A DNA stretch of 19,986 nucleotides from Gammaproteobacteria bacterium (GTDB taxonomy: Bacteria; Pseudomonadota; Gammaproteobacteria; Pseudomonadales; Halomonadaceae): positions 1 to 19,986 of the forward strand of contig JAMCZP010000349.1 of the NCBI GenBank assembly GCA_023485185.1, written 5' to 3'. The notes under the pieces were generated by a model, which saw only the letters and a program-made list of their open reading frames with translations, was not told the origin of the DNA and ran no database searches. The stretch's first letter is position 1. Each line of letters begins with the position of its first letter. Shown here in pieces: positions 12,742 through 19,986 of the stretch. A program made the translations under genes and the position numbers.

Positions 12742-15700
12742 ATGACGAACCTTGAGCTTGTTTCTACGTTATATCGTGACTTTCTATTACGCGAACCTGA
12801 CGAGGCTGGTGTGAATTATTGGTCTAGTCGCCTGGATAGCGGGGAGTTTAATGCCGCCTCTATTATTAATTCGATGATGGCGAGCGCTGAGTTCCAGCAA
12901 GAGATCCAACCAATTATTGACCTTTATAATGTCCAGTTTTTGCGTCCTGCCGATCCTTCAGGGCTTGCCTACTGGGTTAATGAGTTTCGTAACGGTGTCG
13001 ACATTGAACAGATTGCCAATAATTTCCAGGCATCCGTTGAGTTTGAAACCACGATTTCGACTTTAGATGACGCTACCTGGCTTGATCAGCTTTATGGCAG
13101 TGTGGTTAACCGTGACCCAGATGCAGAAGGGTTGACCTATTGGCTCTCCATGCTGGCGGAGGGTATGCCTCGCGACGCCCTTGCTTCTGCCTTCATAAAC
13201 AGTAATGAAAGCGTGGAACAAGCCGCTGTCAGAGTATTAACGCCGCTGCTTGGCGATAATGCCGGTGATGTGGCTGACGGTATTGAGGCTTTGTTGGAAC
13301 GTTATGTCGAGCAGATTGAAAATGAGTTAGAGACGCCGGAAGAGCCCACCACTCCTACTAACCCCACCAATCCCACCGAACCTACCCAACCGGAAGCCCC
13401 TGAAACACCCGATTTCAACCTGGGCGAGCGCTACCACTCAGGCACGTCTGATGCCTCGGCAGCCATTGCGATTGGCGATGGGTTAATGCTGGTGGCCGAT
13501 GATGAAGATCAGGTGCTGCGTCTTTACGAGCGCGATAGCGACGGCGCCCCCTTGGCACAAATCAACCTAAATGAAGCCCTGGGCTTGAATGACACCCAAG
13601 AGGTGGATTTAGAAGCGGTGGCGGTTCATCAAGGCACCTATTACTGGCTGGGTTCCCATGAGAGCAGCCAGCGCTCGATGCTTTTTGCTACCAATGTCAG
13701 CGGTGAGAATGCTGATAATTTAACCATTGAAGTGACGGGCCAGTTTACTGATTTGGCCAGCCAGTTAAACGCCTGGGATGCCAATAATGGCCATGGACTG
13801 GGCGAAAATGCGCTGAGCCTTGCCTTAGGGGTGAATGTTGAAGGTGCTGTCTTTATCGGTGATTCCCTTTATTTGGGCTTGCGGGCGCCGCTGGATAATG
13901 GGTTTGCACAGCTAATACCGGTAGAGAATGCTATTGATTTGGTGGCTGGCACCGCTAGCGAAGCGGCGTTTGGTGACCCATTGCGTTTAGACCTGGATGG
14001 CCGAGCGGTGCGCTCTATTGAGCCCGCAGGCGATGAAGGGTATCTGATACTGGCAGGCCCGGTGAACGATAATGACGACGTCGGTTTTGATCTTTTCCTG
14101 TGGGATGGTGCCCATGCCGTTCGTGAAATCGATGGGGTGGATCTCAATACGCTGCCAAATGCGTTGACGGCGAAGCCTGAAGCCATTTTTGACGTCGCTA
14201 TCACGGAGTCGGGGGTTTCGGCGACCGTGCTGTATGACAGCGGTACGGTTGATTGGCTGGATGATGGCCAAGAGTCGAAGGATTTACCCGCTGACCAGCA
14301 GCGCTTTATGAGCACGGATATTGTGTTCAGCCTGCCGAGCTTTGTGCCCCAGGCTGGCGATATCGCCATTACATCTGTCGGCGCTAGCGAAAAAACCTTC
14401 CAGTTTGTTGCTCTGCAAGGGATCAGTGAAGGCGTAGAAATCACCTTTACCGATTCTGGCTGGGCGGGTGATAGCTTCCGTGCCAGCGAAGGTGCCGTTA
14501 AGTGGACAGCGCCTGAAGGCGGCGTTGCTGCAGGCACAGTGATCACCTATTCGGCAGAAGCTGTGCAGTTCAGCGAGGCTAACAGCAGTGAGTTAGGCAA
14601 TAACGGCTTTAATCTTTCGGTCGGTGGTGACCAGATTCTTGCGTTCACCGGTGAGGCAAGCAGCCCTGACTTTATTTACGCGGTACAAACCAATAGCGAC
14701 ACTTGGCAGGAAACCGCTGACTCATCTAACAACTCTGCCCTTCCACCGGGTCTTGAAGAAGGCGTAACGGCAGTTGCAGTGGGTAGTGCGCGCAATGCCG
14801 CCTTCACTGGCGACGGCTACGGCACGGCGGAGGAGCTACTCAACGCTATCGGTGATACGGCCAACTGGTCATTTGAGCAGAACACATTACCTGCCAATGC
14901 CACTTCCGATTTCAAGCTGGGCACCATGGATGCCCCTTATGTGCCGGGCGAGCGGGATATTGGGTTGGCCATCACAGAGATTTGGTCAGGCCAAAGCGGC
15001 GCGGATGTGACGGCGGACTGGTTTGAAATTACTAACCGTTCCGCCGAGACGCTGGATTTCAGCACGATGCCACTTTATTACGACGACGATAGTGCCGACC
15101 CGTCTGATGCGATTGAAATTCAAGGTTTGTCTACGCTGGCCGCCGGTGAATCTGCGATTGTGATGGTGGATGGCGGTGCCGATGCCGTCGCTGAGTTCCG
15201 TTCAGCCTGGAGCAATCTAAACAACATCGATACGCTGAAAATCGGTTATGCCGAGAATGCTGCTGGCTTAGGCAGTGGTGGCGATGCTGTCACGCTGTGG
15301 CAAGGCGACCCACGCGTTGATGGCAACCAAGTGGCGATGGAAGCTTATCCTGATACTGACGGGTTTGATGCGGCCTCTTGGGATGTTGATTTACAGGCAT
15401 TTACTACCACTCAAAGTAACGGAGCGGTCAGCTCTACTGCTTTGGGCGGTGATAATAGTGATGTACCCGCCGTGGCATCGCCTGGTCAGGCTAACGAGCC
15501 ACAGGTGAATATTACGCTGATTTCCGAGGTGCAGGGGGATGCGGCCAGCAGCCCGCTTGAGGGCGAGAATGTCACACTTGAAGCCATCGTGACGATGGTG
15601 ACACCGGGGCTGGATGGGTTCTTCCTGCAAGAGGAAGATAGTGATAACGATGACAACGAAAATACCTCAGAAGGTATCTTCGTGTATGCGGGTAGCGGCA

Positions 15701-17292
15701 GTGGTGAGTGGTTGGAGCAGCTCGCCGCGGGTGATCAGATTCGTATCAGTGGTAAGGTCTCAGAGTATTTCGAGAAAACCCAGCTAACCGCTGAGCGCAC
15801 TAGTCTGGAGGTGCTGGACAACAACCTGCCCTTGCCAGAAAGCCAGCGCATCATTATGCCGTTCACCGACAAACAAGGCCTGGAAGCCTTTGAAGGGATG
15901 CGTGTGGCTATTGAAGCGCTGAACGGTGAGCCTTTGGTCGTTACTGAGCTTTATGAGCTAGGCCGCTATGGTGAAGTGACGCTTTCATCGGGTGGCCGCC
16001 TGGAGCAGTTCACCGAAGTTAACCAACCGGATGTGGAAGGCTATCGCGCTTGGCTTGAAGACGCCGAGGCACGCACCATCAAAATCGATGATGCAAACTC
16101 GACCCAAAACGCAGATCCAATTATCTATGGCCGTAACGGTGAGGAGCTTTCAGCGACGAACCCTCTGCGTGGTGGCGACGAACTTCAGATCCTCGAAGGT
16201 GTGCTGGATTATAACTTCGAGGAGTGGAAGGTACAAAACGTTGATGGCCTGGACTTCACCGGCCCAGACCGCCCGGACACACCCGATACGGCAGCGCTTG
16301 GCAACGCTGATATCATCGTTGCCTCGTTCAACGTGCTGAACTACTTCAACACACTGGACGAAAACGGCAATAAAACGGTTACTTTGGACGGCACCGAGCA
16401 TGACCCGCGTGGGGCGAATAATGCCGAGGAGTTTGCCCGCCAGGAAGCCAAAATCGTCGAAGCGATTAATACCAGCGGCGCCGATGTCGTCGGCTTGATG
16501 GAGATAGAAAACAACGGCTTCGGCGAAGCGAGTGCTTTGGCTGCATTGGTCAACGCACTCAATGCGGATGTACAAGCTAAAGGTATTACGGACGTTACCT
16601 GGGCCTACAGCATTACTCGTGATGCGGACGGCAATGAGGTTAGCCCAGGAGACGATGCGATTGCCGTAGGCGTGATCTACAACAGCCAGGCAGTGACGCC
16701 TGTAGGGAGTGCGGCTACCAAGGCTGATGGTGCTTTCGCCACGGCAAACCGTGCGCCGGTGATGCAGACTTTCCAAGACAACGATGGTGAAGAGTTCTCT
16801 GTAGTGGTCAACCACTTCAAATCCAAAGGTAGTGTGATTAACGGAGAAAATGCGATTGGTGATGGACAGGGTAATAACAACCCAACCCGCGTCGAAGCTG
16901 CCGAGGAGCTTAAAGCCTGGCTAGCGACCAATCCAACAGGCAGTACTGACAGCGATATATTGATTCTGGGTGACTTGAACGCTTACGCCATGGAAGACCC
17001 TATTACTGCTTTGAAGAATGCTGGCTTTGAACTTTTAAATGATGACTATAGCTATGTCTTCGATGGGTTCTGGGGGTCTTTAGACCATGCTCTTGCCAGT
17101 GAAACGCTGGTTGGGCAAGTAACAGGAACCACGACTTGGCACATCAACGCGGATGAAGCATCGGCCCTAGACTACAACACCGACTTCACCAACGACCGTC
17201 AGGATGACAACCTGTATGCGGATGATGCATTCCGTAGCTCAGACCATGATCCTATCCTGGTGGGCCTGAACCTAGGTGTTGTTGAAGCCTAA
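12742..17292 (+). CDS. large ExeM/NucH-like extracellular nuclease with N-terminal DUF4214 repeats
   Basis: A 1516-aa, strongly acidic multidomain protein. Three DUF4214-type repeats (about 7-55, 58-105, 113-160; cores REPDEAGVNYW, PADPSGLAYW, RDPDAEGLTYW). A Thr/Pro linker (about 198-224, NPT repeats). A DUF3616-like beta-rich domain (about 225-520). A beta-sandwich region (about 535-735). A lamin-tail-like domain (about 736-900). An OB-fold segment (about 922-1035). A C-terminal endonuclease/exonuclease/phosphatase domain from about 1187 with SFNVLNYF, Glu1254 in LMEIENN, VNHFKSKG (His1358), GDLNAY (Asp1411) and SSDHDP (Asp1501/His1502). The nuclease domain matches ExeM/NucH, secreted DNases. 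No Sec signal is visible at the N-terminus, which begins directly with DUF4214. GAGG at 12727-12730 is a modest ribosome binding site. Likely role: degradation of extracellular DNA for nutrients or biofilm turnover. Confidence 0.88.
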   Translation: MTNLELVSTLYRDFLLREPDEAGVNYWSSRLDSGEFNAASIINSMMASAEFQQEIQPIIDLYNVQFLRPADPSGLAYWVNEFRNGVDIEQIANNFQASVEFETTISTLDDATWLDQLYGSVVNRDPDAEGLTYWLSMLAEGMPRDALASAFINSNESVEQAAVRVLTPLLGDNAGDVADGIEALLERYVEQIENELETPEEPTTPTNPTNPTEPTQPEAPETPDFNLGERYHSGTSDASAAIAIGDGLMLVADDEDQVLRLYERDSDGAPLAQINLNEALGLNDTQEVDLEAVAVHQGTYYWLGSHESSQRSMLFATNVSGENADNLTIEVTGQFTDLASQLNAWDANNGHGLGENALSLALGVNVEGAVFIGDSLYLGLRAPLDNGFAQLIPVENAIDLVAGTASEAAFGDPLRLDLDGRAVRSIEPAGDEGYLILAGPVNDNDDVGFDLFLWDGAHAVREIDGVDLNTLPNALTAKPEAIFDVAITESGVSATVLYDSGTVDWLDDGQESKDLPADQQRFMSTDIVFSLPSFVPQAGDIAITSVGASEKTFQFVALQGISEGVEITFTDSGWAGDSFRASEGAVKWTAPEGGVAAGTVITYSAEAVQFSEANSSELGNNGFNLSVGGDQILAFTGEASSPDFIYAVQTNSDTWQETADSSNNSALPPGLEEGVTAVAVGSARNAAFTGDGYGTAEELLNAIGDTANWSFEQNTLPANATSDFKLGTMDAPYVPGERDIGLAITEIWSGQSGADVTADWFEITNRSAETLDFSTMPLYYDDDSADPSDAIEIQGLSTLAAGESAIVMVDGGADAVAEFRSAWSNLNNIDTLKIGYAENAAGLGSGGDAVTLWQGDPRVDGNQVAMEAYPDTDGFDAASWDVDLQAFTTTQSNGAVSSTALGGDNSDVPAVASPGQANEPQVNITLISEVQGDAASSPLEGENVTLEAIVTMVTPGLDGFFLQEEDSDNDDNENTSEGIFVYAGSGSGEWLEQLAAGDQIRISGKVSEYFEKTQLTAERTSLEVLDNNLPLPESQRIIMPFTDKQGLEAFEGMRVAIEALNGEPLVVTELYELGRYGEVTLSSGGRLEQFTEVNQPDVEGYRAWLEDAEARTIKIDDANSTQNADPIIYGRNGEELSATNPLRGGDELQILEGVLDYNFEEWKVQNVDGLDFTGPDRPDTPDTAALGNADIIVASFNVLNYFNTLDENGNKTVTLDGTEHDPRGANNAEEFARQEAKIVEAINTSGADVVGLMEIENNGFGEASALAALVNALNADVQAKGITDVTWAYSITRDADGNEVSPGDDAIAVGVIYNSQAVTPVGSAATKADGAFATANRAPVMQTFQDNDGEEFSVVVNHFKSKGSVINGENAIGDGQGNNNPTRVEAAEELKAWLATNPTGSTDSDILILGDLNAYAMEDPITALKNAGFELLNDDYSYVFDGFWGSLDHALASETLVGQVTGTTTWHINADEASALDYNTDFTNDRQDDNLYADDAFRSSDHDPILVGLNLGVVEA

Positions 17293-17323
17293 TAATGATT
17301 AATTATCTTAAGTGAAATACAAC

Positions 17324-17353
17324 ATGGCCTCCGCTTGCGGGGGCCATTTTTTT
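17324..17353 (+). terminator. intrinsic terminator after the nuclease gene
   Basis: ATGGCCTCCGC, TT, GCGGGGGCCAT (11 pairs, one G-U wobble) followed immediately by seven Ts (17347-17353). A textbook Rho-independent terminator 31 bases after the stop codon. On the opposite strand the stem lacks the wobble and a T-tract. Confidence 0.9.
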
Positions 17354-17447
17354 GCGCCTTGCTCCCTATTGGGCAACAGCTTCTGATCGCCACCATTCAA
17401 GCACTGTTAACGCGGCACATAGCGCTTCTCGCTTGGGGTGTTAAACT

Positions 17448-17456
17448 TGCTATAGA
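17448..17456 (+). promoter_or_regulatory. extended -10 promoter of the mutase gene
   Basis: TGCTATAGA is an extended -10 (TG-n-TATAGA) with no good -35 upstream. Initiation about seven bases downstream would give a very short leader, placing the AGGAG (17466-17470) almost at the 5' end of the mRNA. The strong terminator upstream means the gene needs a promoter of its own. Confidence 0.4.
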
Positions 17457-17477
17457 CTTTTTTCCAGGAGAATTACG

Positions 17478-18911
17478 TTGAGTTCAGTACGTTCCACTAC
17501 CGATATTATTAATAAGAGCGGCATCGCCTTTGGTACTAGCGGTGCACGCGGCTTGGTTGAGCAATTTTCGGATGAGGTTTGCGCGGCGTTTACCGTGGCG
17601 TTTATTTCCGCCATGCAGGCGTCGTTTTCGGTGGAGCGTATTGCGTTGGGTATGGATCGCCGCCCGAGTAGCCCGGCCATGGCCGCCGCCTGCACCAGTG
17701 CGGCCTATGCTCTCGGCATTAAGGTGGATGATTATGGTGTCTTGCCTACCCCAGCCCTGGCGTTAAAGGCCATGTCAGACGGCATACCTTGCATCATGAT
17801 TACCGGCAGCCATATTCCTTTTGACCGGAATGGGATCAAGTTTTATCGACCCGATGGTGAGATTACGAAGGCTGATGAGACCGCTATTCTTAATGCTGAC
17901 GCGGCCATGCCTACGCTCACCACGCCCCAGCGTAATGAGGTTTCGGAAGCGGCCAATCAGGCATATTCAGAGCGCTTTACTAGCTGGTTTCCTGGTGAGC
18001 CGCTAACAGGGTGGCGGGTAGGTTTGTATCAGCACTCTGCCGCTGGGCGTGATTTAAACGCGCATGTTTTAAGCGAATTGGGCGCAGACGTTGTGGTATT
18101 AGGCCGCAGCGAGGCGTTTGTGCCTGTTGATACCGAAGCCGTTAGCGATGAAGATCAGGAACAGGGGCAAGCCTGGGCAACAAAGCACCGATTAGATGCG
18201 TTATTTTCCACCGATGGAGATGGGGATCGCCCCTTGCTTGGTGATGAAACAGGCACTTGGCAACGGGGTGATATTTTAGGCTTGCTCTGTGCTCGTGCAT
18301 TAGGAATTGAAGCACTGGCAGTGCCGGTAAGCTGTAATACCGCCATTGAGGCTTGCGGTGCATTCCAGGTAGTTGAACGCACACGTATTGGATCTCCGTA
18401 TGTGTTGGCAAGCATGGAATCCTTAACGCAGCGCTTTACGCGAGTGGCGGGTTTTGAGGCCAATGGTGGGTTTCTGCTGGCGAGTACACTAGAGAATGAA
18501 GGTCGCCAGTTAGCGGCTCTTCCAACCCGCGATGCACTGCTACCGGCCCTTACTCTCATGGTGATAGCTGCTGAACGCGGTGTAACTCTTTCACAGTTAT
18601 TTGCTGACCTGCCCTCTCGCTATACAGCCAGTGATCGCTTAAAAGATTTCGCTACTGAAAAAAGCAGTGCGCTTCTGGCCAAATGGCAAGCAACGCCTGA
18701 GCTGATGCAGCAAGCGCTAGGATTGGAAGCTACTATTACGAATATAGATGGCACCGATGGGCTTAGAGCTACGCTTGATAATGGCGATATTGTCCATCTT
18801 CGCCCCTCTGGCAATGCGCCAGAACTGCGCTGTTACTGCGAGTCAACGTCACAAGCACACGCATCGACCTTGGTACATCAGAGCCTGACTGCGCTTGCCA
18901 GCATGAACTAG
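17478..18911 (+). CDS. phosphomannomutase/phosphoglucomutase
   Basis: A 477-aa alpha-D-phosphohexomutase. Family motifs in order: GTSGARG (19-25), the phosphoserine loop ITGSHIPFDRNGIKFY with Ser111, the metal loop STDGDGDR with Asp246/Asp248/Asp250, the sugar-binding GFEANGG (325-331) and the phosphate-binding RPSGNAPE (442-449). All four active-site loops are intact. It interconverts hexose-6-phosphate and hexose-1-phosphate; mannose (toward GDP-mannose) or glucose (supplying RmlA with glucose-1-phosphate) cannot be separated by sequence alone. The start is TTG 17478, with AGGAG at 17466-17470 seven bases upstream; no ATG fits the conserved N-terminus. The loop reads TGSHIP instead of the commoner TASHNP, a known sub-branch variation as far as I recall. 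Confidence 0.93.
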   Translation: MSSVRSTTDIINKSGIAFGTSGARGLVEQFSDEVCAAFTVAFISAMQASFSVERIALGMDRRPSSPAMAAACTSAAYALGIKVDDYGVLPTPALALKAMSDGIPCIMITGSHIPFDRNGIKFYRPDGEITKADETAILNADAAMPTLTTPQRNEVSEAANQAYSERFTSWFPGEPLTGWRVGLYQHSAAGRDLNAHVLSELGADVVVLGRSEAFVPVDTEAVSDEDQEQGQAWATKHRLDALFSTDGDGDRPLLGDETGTWQRGDILGLLCARALGIEALAVPVSCNTAIEACGAFQVVERTRIGSPYVLASMESLTQRFTRVAGFEANGGFLLASTLENEGRQLAALPTRDALLPALTLMVIAAERGVTLSQLFADLPSRYTASDRLKDFATEKSSALLAKWQATPELMQQALGLEATITNIDGTDGLRATLDNGDIVHLRPSGNAPELRCYCESTSQAHASTLVHQSLTALASMN

Positions 18912-18919
18912 GGTAGTAG

Positions 18920-18973
18920 ACCCCCAACAAACGACGGGCGGCCCTATTGGGTCACCCGCTGCTGGGGGGCTTT
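18920..18973 (+). terminator. structured terminator-like hairpin after the mutase
   Basis: Outer stem CCCCCA (18921-18926) with TGGGGG (18963-18968); middle stem CGGG (18935-18938) with CCCG (18955-18958); inner CCC/GGG around TATT. A CTTTACTT tract follows, so the T-run is weak. It lies within 10 bases of the stop codon and is probably the transcription end of this gene. Confidence 0.5.
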
Positions 18974-19142
18974 ACTTGGTTATTGGTAACCCTACGCTTT
19001 CGAGTGTGGAGCTACCCAGTCACGTTTTTGGTCGAGCGTATACTGAGCTTAGTTGGGATTTTTTATGTTTTCAGAATACGCATAATTAAGCGATAGGATT
19101 TATACTGTAATTAAAACCAATATCTAACATAAGGGTAACTTT

Positions 19143-19331
19143 ATGAAAAGTAACAAACAACACTGTTCTTTATTAATAAACTCATCCGATACAGATATGC
19201 TTTATGTGTTGCGTACAGCCAGCGAAAAGGGAAAAAAGTCTGTGGAAGATGCGCAGAAAATTCACCTGCAGCGGCTTAAAATGATCCGCTCACATGGAGC
19301 TGTTAAAGCAACATTATCTTATGGAGGATAG
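19143..19331 (+). CDS. putative antitoxin-like small protein of second zeta locus
   Basis: A 62-aa protein in AT-rich DNA, starting MKSNKQHCSLLINSSDTDML, with a Lys-rich middle (SEKGKKSVEDAQKIHLQRLK). I recognise no family. The antitoxin call is positional: its last 11 bases overlap the start of a zeta-type toxin remnant, as at the intact locus at 3710-4641, but its sequence shows no resemblance to the 86-aa protein there. AAGGG at 19131-19135 is seven bases before the ATG, and TATACT at 19101-19106 is a possible -10 without a clear -35. The frame itself is undamaged even though the toxin is broken, so it may persist as an orphan antitoxin able to block related toxins. Confidence 0.6.
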   Translation: MKSNKQHCSLLINSSDTDMLYVLRTASEKGKKSVEDAQKIHLQRLKMIRSHGAVKATLSYGG

Positions 19332-19776
19332 ACGTAAGCCTGTGTTAGCCGTAGTCGCTGGGCCGAATGGCTCAGGTAAAACGACTATCACAGATAGCAT
19401 TACTCCGCCATCAATGGCTAGAGGATTGCACCTATATTAACACAGATAATATCGCGCAAGAACTTGGCGATTGGAATGATCCTAAAAACTCTCTGCTCGC
19501 GGCGCAGCAAGCCAGCCATCTACGTGAAAACTTTTAGCAAATAAACAGTCGATTGCTTTTGAAACCGTATTTTCAGCGCCTGATAAATTAGATTTCGTTA
19601 AGCGAGCAGCGCACGCAGGCTATTTTGTACGCTTATTTTTTGTTTCCACAAACTGCCCTTCGATCAATGCAGCCCGCATCACCAAGCGTTATTTACAAGG
19701 TGGGCATGCTGTTCCTATTGAAAAAATAGTTAACCGTTACTACACATCCATTCAACATCAAAAAAACGGTGGATAG
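19321..19776 (+). pseudogene. broken zeta-type toxin (two frameshifts, C-terminus missing)
   Basis: Frame 1 from ATG 19321 reads MEDRRKPVLAVVAGPNGSG then KTTITDS, a Walker A. After codons near 19387 the match continues one base later (LLRHQWLEDCTYINTDNIAQ), best explained by an inserted base near 19387-19390. Near 19525-19533 (GAAAACTTTTAGC) it returns to the first frame, as if one A were lost from an A-run, giving ANKQSIAFETVFSAPDK, RITKRYLQGGHAVPIEKIV and NRYYTSIQH. Then an A7 run and TAG at 19774 end it. The part expected after this (compare CKRVYFFDNS in the intact toxin at 3952) is absent. So the Asp (INTDNIA), Glu (FETVFS) and Arg positions survive in pieces, but no full kinase can be made without correction. 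Sequencing errors in homopolymers are an alternative for the second lesion. Confidence 0.85.
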
Positions 19777-19986
19777 CCCAGTAATCATGTGGATCATTGG
19801 GTACCCGGTTGACTACGTAGACTTCTGGCTTTATCAATTCATCGCGAGCTAAAGCTCCCTCCTACAACATCCCTCAGCCAGCATTGAGTTACTGAGCTGG
19901 AGCTGTCTTCCACAATACCACTCAATCGGCACTAAGCCTCTCAGCTGAAGTACCCTTCCCCATGTTTCATTACACACGTCTCACCA
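19777..19986. other. non-coding tail
   Basis: Apart from the REP-like palindrome I see no gene, RNA or convincing signal in this stretch. An open frame of about 29 codons runs on from the toxin remnant in a shifted frame to a TAA at 19851 (KTVDSPVIMWIIGYPVDY...) but does not resemble a zeta toxin C-terminus. Confidence 0.5.
19841..19867. repeat. REP-like short palindrome
   Basis: ATCGCGAGCTAAAGCTCCCTCCTACAA contains GAGCT-AA-AGCTC. The layout (TCGCGAGC...AGCTC-CTCCTACA) resembles extragenic palindromic REP elements known from Pseudomonas. Only one copy is in the window, so repeat status is inferred from resemblance. Confidence 0.4.

Noticed and set aside
13869..14546. 225-aa open frame on the - strand inside the nuclease gene
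   Set aside because: It lies fully antisense to a clearly coding, domain-rich frame, with a Ser/Pro-rich low-quality translation and no own ribosome binding site.
16150..16815. 221-aa open frame on the - strand inside the nuclease catalytic domain
   Set aside because: The + strand here encodes conserved nuclease motifs (SFNVLNYF, LMEIENN), so the antisense frame is a shadow.

Overview
The window looks like a piece of a chromosome from a halophilic gammaproteobacterium, probably Halomonas or a close relative. This is inferred from the rmlBDAC order, the acidic (Asp/Glu-rich) secreted proteins, the moderately high GC of the core genes and the SapC / coiled-coil / glycosyltransferase neighbourhood. 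It was read by eye, without database searches.

Layout. (1) 1-3431: rmlB (5' end outside the window), rmlD, rmlA and rmlC on the + strand, the complete route from glucose-1-phosphate to dTDP-L-rhamnose. (2) 3432-4641: a 26-bp perfect palindrome, a doubtful 37-codon ORF, and an intact toxin-antitoxin pair whose toxin is a zeta/COG4185-type P-loop kinase. (3) 4642-6325: an 82-bp imperfect palindromic repeat, then a 478-aa protein with a long coiled coil and a twice-used motif resembling ones in polysaccharide-locus proteins. (4) 6322-7667: a tnpB-only IS200/IS605-family element on the - strand, with an intact RuvC catalytic triad, a folded right end that should be part of its guide RNA, and a second covarying hairpin on the other side of tnpB. 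Its right end touches the stop codon of the coiled-coil gene. (5) 7696-10160: a compact + strand operon of a SapC-family protein, a one-helix membrane protein and a GT4-type glycosyltransferase, closed by two hairpins shared with the convergent gene. (6) 10185-17353: a divergent pair, a 5'-nucleotidase-like metallophosphatase (-) with DUF4214 repeats at its C-terminus and a 1516-aa ExeM/NucH-like secreted nuclease (+) with DUF4214 repeats at its N-terminus. Candidate PhoB-type 11-bp repeats lie between them. (7) 17448-18973: a phosphomannomutase/phosphoglucomutase with its own extended -10 promoter. (8) 19143-19776: a second zeta-type TA locus whose toxin is broken by two compensating frameshifts and has lost its C-terminal part, followed by a short REP-like palindrome.

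How the parts fit. Nucleotide-sugar genes at both ends (rmlBDAC, manB-like mutase), a glycosyltransferase, a SapC-like protein and the coiled-coil protein point to a cell-surface polysaccharide locus. The nuclease and nucleotidase form a plausible extracellular pathway from DNA to nucleotides to nucleoside plus phosphate, perhaps induced by phosphate limitation. The two TA loci, the palindromic repeats and the tnpB element are accessory insertions at the joints between these blocks. The parts most worth following up are the tnpB element with its two covarying hairpins, the DUF4214-tagged nuclease/nucleotidase divergon, and the SapC / small membrane protein / glycosyltransferase cassette.
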